Shown in pieces: positions 33,958 through 43,456 of a stretch of 64,000 nucleotides of DNA. The notes beneath the pieces were generated by a model, which saw nothing but the letters and a program-made list of their open reading frames with translations, was not told where the DNA came from and made no database searches. Each line of letters starts with the position of its first letter. The stretch's first letter is position 1. The stretch comes from Candidatus Methanoperedens sp. (GTDB lineage Archaea; Halobacteriota; Methanosarcinia; Methanosarcinales; Methanoperedenaceae), in contig JAQUQX010000006.1 of assembly GCA_028715885.1 (NCBI GenBank), forward strand, positions 1 through 64,000, given 5' to 3'. Position numbers and translations under genes: made by a program.

Positions 33958-35094
33958 ATGACCTCACCCGCTATTGACAGGAAAGAGATTTTCAGGGACG
34001 TCAAGAGGATTGTACTGAAAATAGGAACTTCATCGCTCACAAATGAAGATGGAAGCTTTAACCGCAGGTTAACGGAAGATATAGCAGCGCAGGTCGCAAA
34101 ACTCCGAAAGCTTGGGAAAACAGTCATTATAGTAAGCTCCGGCGCCATAGGGATAGGGGTTGAGGAATTAAAAATGCCTTCGCGCCCGCGGGAAATTCCG
34201 CTCCGGCAGGCAGCAGCAGCCGTGGGTCAGAACATCCTGATGCAGGAATGGATGGCGGCGTTCAATAAGCATGACCTGAAGGTGGCGCAGATACTCCTGA
34301 CCTACGAAGCTTTCTCAAACAGGATGACCTATCTCAACCTGCGCAACAGCATCTGGGCGCTTTTGGATTTCGGGGTAATTCCTATCATCAATGAGAACGA
34401 CCCCATCTGCGTTCATGAAATAGAGGCGACCTTCGGCGACAATGACAAGCTCTCAGCTATGGTAGCCAGCAAGGTTGAGGCAGAGCTTCTGGTGCTTTTA
34501 TCAGACATCGACGGGCTATACGACAAAAACCCAAAGAAAAATGAAGATGCGCGGCTTATAAGTACAATCGAAAAAATCACGCCCGAAATAGAAAGCTACG
34601 GCGGAAGCCCCACCAGCATGAAAGGCGTGGGCGGGATGAGGACTAAAATAGAAGCAGCCAAAATTGCAAGTATCTCGGGCTGCCACATGGTGATTGCCAA
34701 CAGCGCCCTTGACGATGTGGTTATCAGGATAATGGACGGCGAGAACATCGGGACGCTGTTCCTTGCCCGCGATGGGAAATACAGGAACAGGACACGCTGG
34801 ATAATCCTTTCAAAAGCTTCGGGAAAACTAATCGTGGATAAAGGGGCGCAAGAGGCAATAAAGAAGAAGAAGGGGCTTTTACCTTCAGGTATTATAGAGG
34901 TCGCCGGCATGTTTGACCGGGGAGACATCATCGAGATAGAGAGCGAAGGTAATGTGTTCGCAAAGGGCATTACGGATTATACTTCTTCCGAGTTGAATAA
35001 GCTTAAGGGTAAACACTCCGGCATGATAGAGAAAATACTCGGATACAAGAATTATGATGAAGTCGTGAGGAAGATGAATATTGGGCTGCTGTAA
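33958..35094 (+). CDS. proB: Glutamate 5-kinase with PUA domain
   Basis: 378 residues from ATG 33958 immediately after the proA stop. Amino acid kinase domain: IVLKIGTSSLTNEDGSFN, VIIVSSGAIGIGVEEL, VIPIINENDPICVHEI, FGDNDKLSAMVASKV and VLLSDIDGLYDKNP. The C-terminal 110 residues (from about KYRNRTRWIIL) form the PUA domain found in bacterial ProB. It phosphorylates glutamate as the first committed step of proline synthesis, a point of proline feedback in bacteria. Confidence 0.95.
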   Translation: MTSPAIDRKEIFRDVKRIVLKIGTSSLTNEDGSFNRRLTEDIAAQVAKLRKLGKTVIIVSSGAIGIGVEELKMPSRPREIPLRQAAAAVGQNILMQEWMAAFNKHDLKVAQILLTYEAFSNRMTYLNLRNSIWALLDFGVIPIINENDPICVHEIEATFGDNDKLSAMVASKVEAELLVLLSDIDGLYDKNPKKNEDARLISTIEKITPEIESYGGSPTSMKGVGGMRTKIEAAKIASISGCHMVIANSALDDVVIRIMDGENIGTLFLARDGKYRNRTRWIILSKASGKLIVDKGAQEAIKKKKGLLPSGIIEVAGMFDRGDIIEIESEGNVFAKGITDYTSSELNKLKGKHSGMIEKILGYKNYDEVVRKMNIGLL

Positions 35095-35136
35095 TTCCCG
35101 CAACATTTATACTTCGCTAACCCAATCCCTGATTTA

Positions 35137-36336
35137 ATGACGGTATATTCACATTCCAGATTATCTACTTTTGAGAACTGCCCGCTGCAATACAGGTTGA
35201 AATACGTTGATAAAATAAAACTCGATGAAAGCGAGACCATTGAAGCGTTCATGGGTTCCAGGGTTCATGAAGCGCTTGAGAAGCTCTATAAGGACCTGCG
35301 GCTTTCCAAAACAAACACTGTGGATGAACTTCTCTCTTTCTATGATGATAACTGGAAAAAAAATTATTCAGGCGACATCAGGGTTGTGAAGGAAGGATAT
35401 TCGCCGCAGAATTACAGGGACACGGGCGCAAAATGCATCCGGGAATATTATGCGAGGTACCAGCCTTTCAATGACGGAAAGACGCTTGGCATCGAACAGA
35501 TAATACACATCGATATCGAAGGATACAAGCTCAGGGGTTTTATCGACAGGCTTTCATGCAGCGGCGGGATTTATGAGATACATGACTACAAGACTTCCCA
35601 GTACCTGCCTTTGCAGTCGCACTTTGACTCGGACAGGCAACTGGCGCTTTACCAGCTCGGTGTGCAGGATATGTTTGCTGATGTCAGGGAGGTTGATTTG
35701 GTATGGCATTATCTTGTGTTTGACAAGGAAATAAGGTCGCGCAGGGCGGCGCAGGAACTTTTGGAACTCAAAAACGAGATTTTAGTTCTGATTGGAACGA
35801 TAGAGCGCGCAGAAGAGGATAACGATTTCCAGGCAAAAGAGACTGGACTTTGCGATTGGTGCGAATACCAGTCGTTATGCACGAAGCGCATGCATATTGT
35901 CAAAACAGGGCAGATGTCCCTTAATAAATATCTTAACGACCCCGGAGTTAAACTGGTTAACCAATATGTTGAAAAAACAAACGAGAAGAAAAAACTGATG
36001 GAGGAGATTGATGCCGAGCTTGAATTACTGAAAGAAGCGATTATCGCGTATGCCAAAAAAGAAGGTGTGGAGGTCATCCGTGGGAACGACAAAAAACTGC
36101 GGGTGAGGATTGAGGAGAAAACTCATTTTCCCACCAAGGAAGAAAAAGGGAGGGGAGAACTCGATGCCATCATAAAAGAAGCGGGGAAGTGGGAGGCGGT
36201 CTCCGACCTGAATGTCCATGCGCTGGCAAAAGCCATGAACGGCTGGAGTCCGCAACTTATCGAGAAAATAAAAGAGTTCCGGAGAATGGAAGAGTCGTGC
36301 AGGATTTATGTGTCGGGTTTGAAGGAGAGGGAATGA
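35137..36336 (+). CDS. PD-(D/E)XK nuclease-like protein, RecB/Cas4 type
   Basis: 399 residues. The N-terminus SRLSTFENCPLQYRLKYVDK supplies one cysteine. The active-site region is GFIDRLSCSGGIYEIHDYKT (D...D-Y-K). A late CDWCEYQSLC supplies three more cysteines, the spacing expected for a Cas4/AddB-like Fe-S cluster. The last 130 residues are a charged helical region (EKTNEKKKLMEEIDAELELL) absent from minimal Cas4 proteins. It is likely a repair exonuclease. No cas genes are near, so a CRISPR role is not indicated. Upstream TATA-like ATTTATAC precedes the start. Confidence 0.85.
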   Translation: MTVYSHSRLSTFENCPLQYRLKYVDKIKLDESETIEAFMGSRVHEALEKLYKDLRLSKTNTVDELLSFYDDNWKKNYSGDIRVVKEGYSPQNYRDTGAKCIREYYARYQPFNDGKTLGIEQIIHIDIEGYKLRGFIDRLSCSGGIYEIHDYKTSQYLPLQSHFDSDRQLALYQLGVQDMFADVREVDLVWHYLVFDKEIRSRRAAQELLELKNEILVLIGTIERAEEDNDFQAKETGLCDWCEYQSLCTKRMHIVKTGQMSLNKYLNDPGVKLVNQYVEKTNEKKKLMEEIDAELELLKEAIIAYAKKEGVEVIRGNDKKLRVRIEEKTHFPTKEEKGRGELDAIIKEAGKWEAVSDLNVHALAKAMNGWSPQLIEKIKEFRRMEESCRIYVSGLKERE

Positions 36337-36401
36337 GGTGGTACTGTAAAGTATCAGATTGAGCAGAAAGCTTTTAAGATTCCCAGACGATACATGCACC
36401 T

Positions 36402-36884
36402 ATGAAACGCATGTATCACCAGTTTCCCAAAAATCCGGAATTCGAGAGAAAATACAATTTCCAGTCAGACCTTCCTTATATTGTTAAAACGATGGCGGGA
36501 ATGGACGGGCAATTCGGGACTTTTGTCACAGACGGCCCGGACAGAAAATCCACCCCCATAAAAGCCAAACGAAGCATAAATATTGAAATAACCGATAAAA
36601 GCATTGATTTTTTCCCACTGAATAAAAACAACCTTGGTTCCGTGCTCAAAGATGTGAGCGCGGAAGGCATAATTGATTTCAGGGTGAACCTCAAATACTC
36701 TTTCCTCGATGAAAAATTCGACCGCGTCGCTTTCAAAGGTGATTCATATCTTGTCAGGGCAGAACTTGAAAACGGCGTGCTTACCATGAAAGTGCACCAT
36801 ATCGACGGCATGGGCAGGACAGACTGCGAACGAATCGCAGATACCATTGCTGACGAGATAGCAAGAAACGCGCCCCATGTTTGA
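36402..36884 (+). CDS. Conserved hypothetical protein
   Basis: 160 residues from ATG 36402 (ATG 36411 possible). Not recognised. A regular alpha/beta chain with KAKRSINIEITDKSIDFFPL, FRVNLKYSFLDEKFDRVAF and a helix IADTIADEIARN. The absence of membrane segments indicates a cytosolic protein. It precedes the DUF2240 gene by 28 nt and may share its transcript. Confidence 0.65.
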   Translation: MKRMYHQFPKNPEFERKYNFQSDLPYIVKTMAGMDGQFGTFVTDGPDRKSTPIKAKRSINIEITDKSIDFFPLNKNNLGSVLKDVSAEGIIDFRVNLKYSFLDEKFDRVAFKGDSYLVRAELENGVLTMKVHHIDGMGRTDCERIADTIADEIARNAPHV

Positions 36885-36912
36885 TGAACCCTCTAAAAAG
36901 GAGTAATTAGCA

Positions 36913-37395
36913 ATGGGTTCATCAAAGTCTGACCTTACTTATACGGTTTCGATGCCCTTCTTGAGAAAAGGAAAAGAAACGCTGAAAGAGAGCGAGTTCG
37001 TGCTTGCACTCTCCATTGATTTGAACTGGTTCACACCTGACCAGGCAAAAATTGTATTGGCAGAAGCTGAAAAATCAGGACTTTTAAAAAGGAACGGGGA
37101 GATGGTGAGCGCCTCTTTTGATATATCCGGCGTGAATATACCTTCGGGATTCAAGCCGCAGCAGGGCATTTTTGAGAAAAAAACCTTATTTGAAAGGATT
37201 ATCGAGCGCATCACCTCAGGCACAGGAATGGACAAAAGAAAAGCAATAGCCTTGATAAATAAAAAACAGGAAGAGCTCGCAAAAATGGTAGTTATCGAGG
37301 TCAGCGCCATCCTCGTTGCAATAGAGCACGGAATACTGGTGGATGACCTCATCGAAGAGGAATACGCAGCCTTAGCTACTTTGTCTTCTTCGTGA
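36913..37395 (+). CDS. DUF2240 family protein
   Basis: 160 residues. VSMPFLRKGKETLKESEFVL, then ALSIDLNWFTPDQAKIVLAE and EKSGLLKRNGEMVSASFD, match the archaeal DUF2240 family, which looks like a winged-helix head (the FTPDQAKIVL helices and LLKRNGEMV wing) plus a helical tail (KKQEELAKMVVIEVSAILVA). A DNA- or RNA-binding role is inferred only. A GGAG lies upstream. The 3' end overlaps the convergent rpoL gene by 20 bp. Confidence 0.75.
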   Translation: MGSSKSDLTYTVSMPFLRKGKETLKESEFVLALSIDLNWFTPDQAKIVLAEAEKSGLLKRNGEMVSASFDISGVNIPSGFKPQQGIFEKKTLFERIIERITSGTGMDKRKAIALINKKQEELAKMVVIEVSAILVAIEHGILVDDLIEEEYAALATLSSS

Positions 37396-37651
37396 AGAGT
37401 TTACTAAACTCATCGCATTCCTTAACCATTTCCTTGGATGCTTTTTTAATAACATCTACAGGGTCAGCGCCATCAGTCCTTACGAAAAGCACGGGGTCGC
37501 TGATTGTAGGATGTTTTATATCGTAGGTTGCTATTTCAACATGTTTGTTATTAAGCAGCGCAGTCTTGAGCATAATAAGCAGTGTATGCGTTTCTCCCGC
37601 CACTTTGATATTTATTTCCTTGTCTGTTTTGTTGAGGATTGTAAGTTCCAT
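37376..37651 (-). CDS. rpoL: DNA-directed RNA polymerase subunit L
   Basis: 91 residues: MELTILNKTDKEINIKVAGE, HTLLIMLKTALLNNKHVEIA, YDIKHPTISDPVLFVRTDG. This is the archaeal/eukaryotic Rpb11/RpoL fold that pairs with RpoD in the polymerase assembly platform. It is the last gene of the methyltransferase-csl4-rpoL operon, as in many euryarchaea. Confidence 0.95.
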   Translation of the reverse strand: MELTILNKTDKEINIKVAGETHTLLIMLKTALLNNKHVEIATYDIKHPTISDPVLFVRTDGADPVDVIKKASKEMVKECDEFSKLFTKKTK

Positions 37652-37687
37652 AATATCACCTGAAAACCCTGTATTTTAATACAGGGA

Positions 37688-38467
37688 TTATATGACTCCG
37701 GTCCCGTAATCCGAGGACAATTTTCTTGTCTCCGTTCTTTCACATTTGGGACATTTAAGTTTGCCATTATCTATTTTCAGCACTGTCCTGCAATTGCCGC
37801 AGTAAGCCTTCATGACGCCGAGTTCCTTATTTACCGTAGTAAGGCGCATGTTCCGCATGTCTATCACCCGCGCCTTGACGATGTCGAATGGAGCAAACTC
37901 GTAATACAGCTCCTTTACATACGCATCCTTGACGTTTGAAACATGAATGGCTGCCTGGTCTGCATTGACAATCTCCCTTTCACCTTTGCCTTTTATACCT
38001 GCAATCTCAACAAGAGCCACCGAATCTTTCACATCGGTAACCTGCCCGATAACGATATCGCCCACCTGTAAATATGGCGGCGTGTTTGTAACCGGACTAA
38101 CCGAAATAGAAAGCTCTTTGGGATTTATCTTCACAATCCCGCTTACAGCAGCGTAGATGTTACCCTTATCCACATAAGTGCCGCTTCTTGGCGCAAATTC
38201 TTCGCATGTACCTATGAGTTCTCCAGGAAAAACAGTTTTGCCTTTTTCTCTGGGTTCTTCCTCAATAATCTCTTCAGGAGGCTGCTCAACTTCTTCCTCT
38301 GTTTGCTCAGTCTCATCCTCAACCTGAGTTACTTCTTCAACTTCCTCCTCAAACTCAAGTTCCTGTTCTTTTTCACCCTTTTTCTCTTTATCATCGCTTT
38401 TTCCAAGCTTTCTTCGTGTGATTTTCTTTCTCTTGATTCTAATAACTATCCCTCTATCTTTTCTCAA
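37688..38467 (-). CDS. csl4: Exosome RNA-binding subunit Csl4 with acidic N-terminal extension
   Basis: 259 residues. From about residue 85 it is a standard archaeal Csl4: [21 protein letters not shown]1 domain ([28 protein letters not shown]), and a zinc ribbon CGNCRTVL...[11 protein letters not shown]. Csl4 caps the archaeal RNA exosome. The first 85 residues are unusual: a basic start ([15 protein letters not shown]) then a Glu-rich stretch. Typical archaeal Csl4 is about 190 residues. The start used keeps a 14-nt overlap with the upstream methyltransferase gene; a shorter form starting near FPGELIG has no ATG. Confidence 0.9.
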   Translation of the reverse strand: MRKDRGIVIRIKRKKITRRKLGKSDDKEKKGEKEQELEFEEEVEEVTQVEDETEQTEEEVEQPPEEIIEEEPREKGKTVFPGELIGTCEEFAPRSGTYVDKGNIYAAVSGIVKINPKELSISVSPVTNTPPYLQVGDIVIGQVTDVKDSVALVEIAGIKGKGEREIVNADQAAIHVSNVKDAYVKELYYEFAPFDIVKARVIDMRNMRLTTVNKELGVMKAYCGNCRTVLKIDNGKLKCPKCERTETRKLSSDYGTGVI

Positions 38468-39044
38468 TCCTGTATATTTCGACTTTTATGACCTGTATTT
38501 CCTTAGTATGAAATTTGAATATCCTTTTAATAGGAAAATCGATTAATTTATACTCTGTTATGACCGATGGGCTAATGAATTTTTTTATGAATTCCAGACT
38601 TCCGGCATTGTGTATGGAGTAAACCACGCCGCTTACTTCGAGGGCTTTCCTCAGAAAAGGGCGGTCGCTTCCTTTCACCTGGGCGCCGAACGGCGGATTC
38701 ATCACTACCGTATGCGCTTTTCCGCATACTTCTTCTATACGGCTGCATACGAACTCGACATCAGCGCCGAGTCCCTGTGCATTTGCCCGTGCAATCTCAA
38801 GAACTTCTCTATCATCATCAAAACCTATAACCTTTTCTGCTCCCAGGAGTTTTGCACCGATAGCAAGTATTCCGCTTCCGCAACCGAGGTCATAGACCGT
38901 GCCTGCAAGGTCGCCACGCATAAAGGCAAAATGCAATAGCTCTGATGCGACTGTTGCTGGTGTGGCGTATTGTTCTCTTTCCGGCTTTGGCGAGCTGAAG
39001 CCCGAGAGTTGTTCCAGCAATATTTCCAGATGTTTTTTTCTCAT
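38454..39044 (-). CDS. METTL5-like RNA N6-adenine methyltransferase
   Basis: 196 residues. [20 protein letters not shown] (motif I), [18 protein letters not shown], and [16 protein letters not shown] (motif IV with its substrate loop) match the archaeal METTL5/YmfD-like family. The human homologue methylates A1832 of 18S rRNA, so a 16S rRNA target is likely. Co-transcribed: its start overlaps the upstream methyltransferase gene by 4 nt and its end overlaps csl4. Confidence 0.85.
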   Translation of the reverse strand: MRKKHLEILLEQLSGFSSPKPEREQYATPATVASELLHFAFMRGDLAGTVYDLGCGSGILAIGAKLLGAEKVIGFDDDREVLEIARANAQGLGADVEFVCSRIEEVCGKAHTVVMNPPFGAQVKGSDRPFLRKALEVSGVVYSIHNAGSLEFIKKFISPSVITEYKLIDFPIKRIFKFHTKEIQVIKVEIYRIEKR

Positions 39045-39691
39045 AGTTTCTTAGCCGTGAAATGTAACGCTGGCAGCATCGCCTCCCCGTGGACTTTTAC
39101 CTGATTGAAATATTGCCTTGCAAGGGTCTTAATCCCTGTCCCGCCCGCTTCTTTTTCTTTTTTCACGAGGTTTCCGAGCATGACAAGATGCGCCTTTACA
39201 TATTCTCTGGGTACAGGTATATCCCTTTTTATGATTTCAACCGTTATCTCGCTGAAACCTGATTCGGATAGCTGCCTGCTAACCTTTTCAACTTCATGGT
39301 GGATGAGCGCGCCTGTGCTTTTCAGGAGGTCATTGAAAAGGAGGCTTGATTTCTGCGCATCGTTCTGCGCTGCCCACTGGAGCATCATAAAGGAAAGGTT
39401 TGAATCTTTAGCAAGTACCCTTGCAGTCTCATCGAACGCATATCCGAGGCTCTCGGATGAAATCAGGTCGAAGTAATGATACGAGACTACTGCATCAAAT
39501 GTAGAATTTTTAAACGGCAAAAGCGTAGGTTTTATAAGGATTGCATTTGTTTGCGGTTTCGGGGCTGTTATCCCGGAAACAGCGGAGGGAAGTTCAGCGG
39601 AAAGCATTCCCCCGAAATCAAGGACTCTCGAATCAGGGTTAAGGTTTGAGCGCTTGATGAATTCCTGTCTGTCTTTTGCTGCGTAGGGCAT
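39041..39691 (-). CDS. Class I SAM-dependent methyltransferase-like protein
   Basis: 216 residues. The chain resembles a methylase fold with a degenerate motif [21 protein letters not shown] in place of the glycine-rich loop, then a post-motif region [15 protein letters not shown] and [12 protein letters not shown]. Because the normal GxGxG is replaced by FGGML, cofactor binding is uncertain. It heads the operon with the METTL5-like gene, csl4 and rpoL. Target unknown. Confidence 0.65.
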   Translation of the reverse strand: MPYAAKDRQEFIKRSNLNPDSRVLDFGGMLSAELPSAVSGITAPKPQTNAILIKPTLLPFKNSTFDAVVSYHYFDLISSESLGYAFDETARVLAKDSNLSFMMLQWAAQNDAQKSSLLFNDLLKSTGALIHHEVEKVSRQLSESGFSEITVEIIKRDIPVPREYVKAHLVMLGNLVKKEKEAGGTGIKTLARQYFNQVKVHGEAMLPALHFTAKKL

Positions 39692-39726
39692 ACTGCTCGG
39701 TATTAATAGCTTTTACCCACTATAAG

Positions 39727-41190
39727 CTATCCCTTCGCCACTCCCATCGGCATAAGCTTCACGACTTTGCGGGCAATTCCCAGCTGGTGCACCACGTCCA
39801 CCACTTCATCGCTCGGTTTATAAACACCCGGAGCTTCTTCCGCAATTATGGAAGGATGCGTGGCTCTCACGGAAATGCCTCTGGCTGCCAGTTCTTTCTG
39901 GATGGTTTCCCCGTAGAACTCCCGCTTTGCCGCCGCCCTGCTTGATACCCTGCCTGCGCCGTGGCATGCGCTTCCGAATGTGAGTTCCATGGCTTTCTGC
40001 GTCCCGTGCAGCACAAATGAGGGCGTTCCCATGCTGCCAGGAATAAGAACAGGCTGCCCTACGTTCCTGTAAACTGCCGGAACATCGGGATGCCCTGGCG
40101 GGAACGCCCGCGTTGCACCTTTGCGGTGCACATATACCGTCTTTTTCTCTCCGTCAATAACGTGTTCTTCAAGCTTCGCAACATTATGCGCCACGTCATA
40201 AATGAGGTTCATGCCCAGGTCGTCAGCATCGCGCCTGAAGAACCGCGTGAAAGCCTCCCTTACCCAGTGGGTGATGACCTGCCTGTTCGCCCATGCATAA
40301 TTCGCGCCGCATGCCATGGCTTTAAAATAGTTCTGCCCTTCAGTTGATTCCGCAGGCGCGCATGCAAGCTGCCTGTCGGGAAGAACGATGCCGTATTTGC
40401 GCGTGGCTTTATCAAGGATTTTCAGGTAATCGTCGCATATCTGGTGACCCGCGCCGCGCGAGCCGCAGTGTACCATGACCGTAACCTGCCCTTTGTGAAG
40501 ACCAAAGACCTTCGCAACCTCTTCGTCGTACACCTCATCCACGTACTGCACCTCAAGGAAATGGTTGCCGCTTCCCAGCGTCCCGAACTGGGGTTTGCCG
40601 CGGCTTCGCGCCTTCTCGCTAACTTTTGAGGGATCAGCCATCTTCATGTAACCGTTTTCTTCGCAGTGCTCGATATCTTCCTTAACGCCGTATCCGCTTT
40701 CTACAGCCCATTTAGCCCCGTGAAGAAAGGCATCTGTCAGCTCGCTGTCCGAGGCGCGAAGCTTGCTCTTTGAGCCCACTCCAGAGGGAATTTCATGGAA
40801 CAGAAGTTCGATGAGTTCTTTCATTCCCGGGCGTACCTCGTCAACTGTTAAATTTGTCTTGATTATCCTGACCCCGCAGTTGATATCATATCCCACGCCT
40901 CCGGGGCTGATTATTCCCGTGTTCCTGTCAAAGGCAGCCACGCCGCCGATAGGAAATCCGTAACCAGAGTGGGCATCGGGCATCGCCATGGCATATTTCT
41001 GGATGCCGGGGAGCGTTGCAACGTTGGCGGTCTGCTCAAGCGTATCATGTTCAAGGTTCTCAAGCAGTTTTCTTGATACGAAAATGCGACCGGGCACTCT
41101 CATACCTGGTTTATAGCTCATGGGTATGTCCCATGTGTAATCATTCACTTTTGTAACGATGCCTGCGGCATCTTTTATCTGTTCGGGCAT
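39727..41190 (-). CDS. rtcB: RNA-splicing ligase RtcB
   Basis: 487 residues from ATG 41190 with GGAGAG just upstream; a frame to 41283 overlaps the archease gene and is rejected. Conserved blocks: [32 protein letters not shown] (metal ligands), [27 protein letters not shown] and [11 protein letters not shown], plus the GMP-attachment histidine in CHGAGR. No intein is present at the usual sites. It joins tRNA halves after intron removal. Archease (41256-41702) is the upstream neighbour. Confidence 0.97.
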   Translation of the reverse strand: MPEQIKDAAGIVTKVNDYTWDIPMSYKPGMRVPGRIFVSRKLLENLEHDTLEQTANVATLPGIQKYAMAMPDAHSGYGFPIGGVAAFDRNTGIISPGGVGYDINCGVRIIKTNLTVDEVRPGMKELIELLFHEIPSGVGSKSKLRASDSELTDAFLHGAKWAVESGYGVKEDIEHCEENGYMKMADPSKVSEKARSRGKPQFGTLGSGNHFLEVQYVDEVYDEEVAKVFGLHKGQVTVMVHCGSRGAGHQICDDYLKILDKATRKYGIVLPDRQLACAPAESTEGQNYFKAMACGANYAWANRQVITHWVREAFTRFFRRDADDLGMNLIYDVAHNVAKLEEHVIDGEKKTVYVHRKGATRAFPPGHPDVPAVYRNVGQPVLIPGSMGTPSFVLHGTQKAMELTFGSACHGAGRVSSRAAAKREFYGETIQKELAARGISVRATHPSIIAEEAPGVYKPSDEVVDVVHQLGIARKVVKLMPMGVAKG

Positions 41191-41255
41191 GGTACTCTCC
41201 GGTTGGTCTTCTTTAAACAATATACCTGCAAAGTTATTAAGTTTGGTGCTGTTTT

Positions 41256-41702
41256 TCAGGTATCCACAACCACCTGAACCCAAAAGCCTTCCTCGTTTTG
41301 CTGCACTTCAAGTTCATGAAACGTCACAGCCTTGACCTGCGTATCGAACCTGTGCCGGGAAAGGTCGATTGGCTCCCCTCTTGCCTTCCCTGTTAAAGAA
41401 AAACCCTCGCCTGTCTTTTCAATCCGGTCTATCTTGAATTCACAGAATACTATCCCATCCACTTCAAACAGGTACAACAACTCTGATAGCCAGTCAGCAA
41501 GCAGCATTTTAATATCAGAAGAGGGGAGCTCAATTTCCCTCACCTGCCGCGGCTTCAGATTTTTTGTGTCAATCATGACATTGAACATCGCAAGCGCTGC
41601 GTTCTCAAAGGCTTCTTCCATCGTAGAGCCGTATGCTCTGAACTTGGCGTCGGCTATGTGGTATAGAAATTCGTATTTTCCTTCATTTCCTTCCCCTGCC
41701 AT
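41256..41702 (-). CDS. Archease
   Basis: 148 residues. [52 protein letters not shown] and [20 protein letters not shown] define archease, the protein that accelerates RtcB guanylylation and turnover and broadens its cofactor use. It precedes rtcB and follows a small HTH gene by one base, forming a three-gene RNA-ligation operon. Confidence 0.95.
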   Translation of the reverse strand: MAGEGNEGKYEFLYHIADAKFRAYGSTMEEAFENAALAMFNVMIDTKNLKPRQVREIELPSSDIKMLLADWLSELLYLFEVDGIVFCEFKIDRIEKTGEGFSLTGKARGEPIDLSRHRFDTQVKAVTFHELEVQQNEEGFWVQVVVDT

Positions 41703-41703
41703 A

Positions 41704-42000
41704 TTATCCGGAACCGATACGCTTTATCTCCCCTGTCATCTCCCCTATCTTTTCAAGCTCGGACTTTAACTGGGAGTATGCGTCCTGCGCCGACTTTGTA
41801 GCCACGGCGCCCTGCGTTGATGGGGCGATTAGCCCCTGCTGTTCAAGAACGCGGAGGGAATACCTTACGAGATGGTCGGGTATGCCAGTTTCCAGCGAGA
41901 GTTTCATTATTCCGATAGGTCCGCTCTCCATTACCTTTTTCAGTATGATGATGTGCCTCTTCAATAATTCCAGTTCATGCTGGACTCTTCGGGTTAGCAT
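41704..42000 (-). CDS. Small winged-helix regulator upstream of archease-rtcB
   Basis: 98 residues from ATG 42000 (ATG 42006 also in frame). LLKRHIIILKKVMESGPIGI, MKLSLETGIPDHLVRYSLRV, LEQQGLIAPSTQGAVAT is a winged HTH, followed by a coiled helix (YSQLKSELEKIGEMTGEI) likely for dimerisation. Such predicted regulators often precede archease-rtcB in methanogens, so it may control them; this is from context. Confidence 0.75.
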   Translation of the reverse strand: MLTRRVQHELELLKRHIIILKKVMESGPIGIMKLSLETGIPDHLVRYSLRVLEQQGLIAPSTQGAVATKSAQDAYSQLKSELEKIGEMTGEIKRIGSG

Positions 42001-42127
42001 AATCAACTGATTAGAGTTGTAACTATGAGGATATGTAATTTAGCATAAAAAACAGACACTTCAAAATCTTTGCTGCCTTTTACGTCTTAACTGAGAATAA
42101 TTCTAGAACCGCAAAGTGGAAAAAAAA

Positions 42128-42277
42128 TTATTTCTTAAACTCGGTATAGCCGCATTTACCGCATGAAAGGCGGTTCTTGTGTTCGCCGAGGAAAACACCG
42201 GGTCCGCATCTGGGACATGATGGTTTGATTTTTTTCGCTTTGTCCCCGCTTATTTCATAAAATTTGTTTATTGCCAT
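42128..42277 (-). CDS. rps27ae: 30S ribosomal protein S27ae
   Basis: 49 residues, below the usual ORF cut-off. The chain MAINKFYEISGDKAKKIKPS, CPRCGPGVFLGEHKNRLSCG, KCGYTEFKK contains the CPRCG...CGKCG zinc ribbon of S27ae. It is 6 nt downstream of rps24e, the normal pairing in archaea. Confidence 0.95.
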   Translation of the reverse strand: MAINKFYEISGDKAKKIKPSCPRCGPGVFLGEHKNRLSCGKCGYTEFKK

Positions 42278-42283
42278 TTAAAA

Positions 42284-42733
42284 TCACTTCTTTTCAGGTT
42301 CCTTTTTTCCTTCTGGTTTGGCTTCAGATTTAGGCTTTGCTTCGGCTTTTGCTTCAGGTTTAGGTTTGGCTTTATCTTCGGCTTTGGGCTTGGTTTCAGC
42401 TTCTTTTGTCGCTGGCGCTGCTGCCGGTGGGGCAGCCGGAGCCGCTTCGCCTTCCTTAACCTTTGGCGCATCCCTTGCAATAAGATGCTGATGAGCCAGT
42501 TGTTTCAGGCGCTCTTCTGTCTCATAAATGCAGCCAGTCCCAATCAATTCCTGTTTCCCATAGACCGTATCAAGACGTTCTATCACAATTAACTCGGGTT
42601 TTGAATTCAGCAATGCAGCAAGTTTTGCCTTTACCTCGATTCTCGGGGGAGTCACTTTTTCTTTTACTTTAAATGAAATCTCACGCCTTTTCAATATCGG
42701 ATTTTTCTTATCTTTGATAATCTGGACTTCCAT
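42284..42733 (-). CDS. rps24e: 30S ribosomal protein S24e with long Ala/Pro/Lys/Glu tail
   Basis: 149 residues. Residues 1-98 are a normal S24e: MEVQIIKDKKNPILKRREIS, VKAKLAALLNSKPELIVIER and YGKQELIGTGCIYETEERLK. Residues from about 99 are low-complexity repeats of A, P, K, E (EGEAAPAAPPAAAPATKEA and so on). Typical archaeal S24e is about 100 residues. The extension should be disordered and positively charged, on the solvent side of the small subunit. Sits between the DPCK gene and rps27ae. Confidence 0.93.
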   Translation of the reverse strand: MEVQIIKDKKNPILKRREISFKVKEKVTPPRIEVKAKLAALLNSKPELIVIERLDTVYGKQELIGTGCIYETEERLKQLAHQHLIARDAPKVKEGEAAPAAPPAAAPATKEAETKPKAEDKAKPKPEAKAEAKPKSEAKPEGKKEPEKK

Positions 42734-42738
42734 TATTC

Positions 42739-43269
42739 TTACTCCTTACATTTCATTCTATCAAGCAATGATTGTATTTCCTTTTTCTTGTCCTCTGTCA
42801 CTCGGACGAGTACCGCCCCTTTGTCAGGCAACCCATATATAATTACTGATGAAAGAGGCGCCATGGCGATTGCAGGAAGAGCCGCCAGGTCTTCCTCGCC
42901 TTTTATAAATATCTGTATCGGTGTATTTGAGCCCATGGCGCGGGATATCTCCTGCATAAGTTCATCTGTTATTATGCCGGGCGGGTTTTCAACTGTTATG
43001 GTTTTGAAACGGGCATGTCGTGTGCCCTGCATTATTTTAAGAGAAGCAGGACCGCGTTTTGTCCTGTCGTCCACAAAGGAAACATCCGGAATCAAACCTG
43101 CGCTGAGAAGATTAAACGTTACAATATCCCCCACAGTAATTATTTTAGTATAATCATTCAAATTTTTAATAATCAGCCTGGCAGTCTCAATTCCATCTCC
43201 TTGATAAAGCTCACCATGCAGTTTTCGAAGCTCTGCTCTTAAATCATCCGGCAGGCAGTACCTTTTCAA
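42739..43269 (-). CDS. GTP-dependent dephospho-CoA kinase
   Basis: 176 residues (DUF359). IITVGDIVTFNLLSAGLIPD, VDDRTKRGPASLKI, TVENPPGIITDELM, IFIKGEEDLAALPAIAMAPL and VIIYGLPDKGAVLVRV are the family motifs. This enzyme phosphorylates dephospho-CoA with GTP to complete CoA synthesis in archaea. Its presence between spt4 and rps24e is the standard euryarchaeal order. Confidence 0.93.
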   Translation of the reverse strand: MKRYCLPDDLRAELRKLHGELYQGDGIETARLIIKNLNDYTKIITVGDIVTFNLLSAGLIPDVSFVDDRTKRGPASLKIMQGTRHARFKTITVENPPGIITDELMQEISRAMGSNTPIQIFIKGEEDLAALPAIAMAPLSSVIIYGLPDKGAVLVRVTEDKKKEIQSLLDRMKCKE

Positions 43270-43270
43270 G

Positions 43271-43456
43271 TTATCTGACCTTCAATGCGTACTTTCCCGG
43301 TAAACTGACACCAAGTCTTTTTGCAATCTGCGATTTTGCCGGGTCGATTATCACCACATAACCGCTCCAATCCGAAGTGAGAGATGTTGAATTGCATATC
43401 GGGCAGACTTGTCCGCCGACTATCATATGACATTGCCTGCAAACATTTTCTGCCAT
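43271..43456 (-). CDS. spt4: Transcription elongation factor Spt4 (RpoE'')
   Basis: 61 residues with a zinc ribbon (CRQCHMIVGGQVCPICNS) followed by LTSDWSGYVVIIDPAKSQIA. Spt4 pairs with Spt5 to promote processivity of archaeal RNA polymerase. Overlaps the rpoE' stop by 1 nt. Confidence 0.95.
   Translation of the reverse strand: MAENVCRQCHMIVGGQVCPICNSTSLTSDWSGYVVIIDPAKSQIAKRLGVSLPGKYALKVR

Noticed and set aside
41190-41283. Upstream extension of RtcB
   Set aside because: The added 31 residues overlap archease, lack similarity to RtcB N-termini, and a good ribosome-binding site precedes ATG 41190.
42268-42480. Lys/Gln-rich frame overlapping the S24e tail
   Set aside because: It is the S24e low-complexity tail read in a shifted frame.
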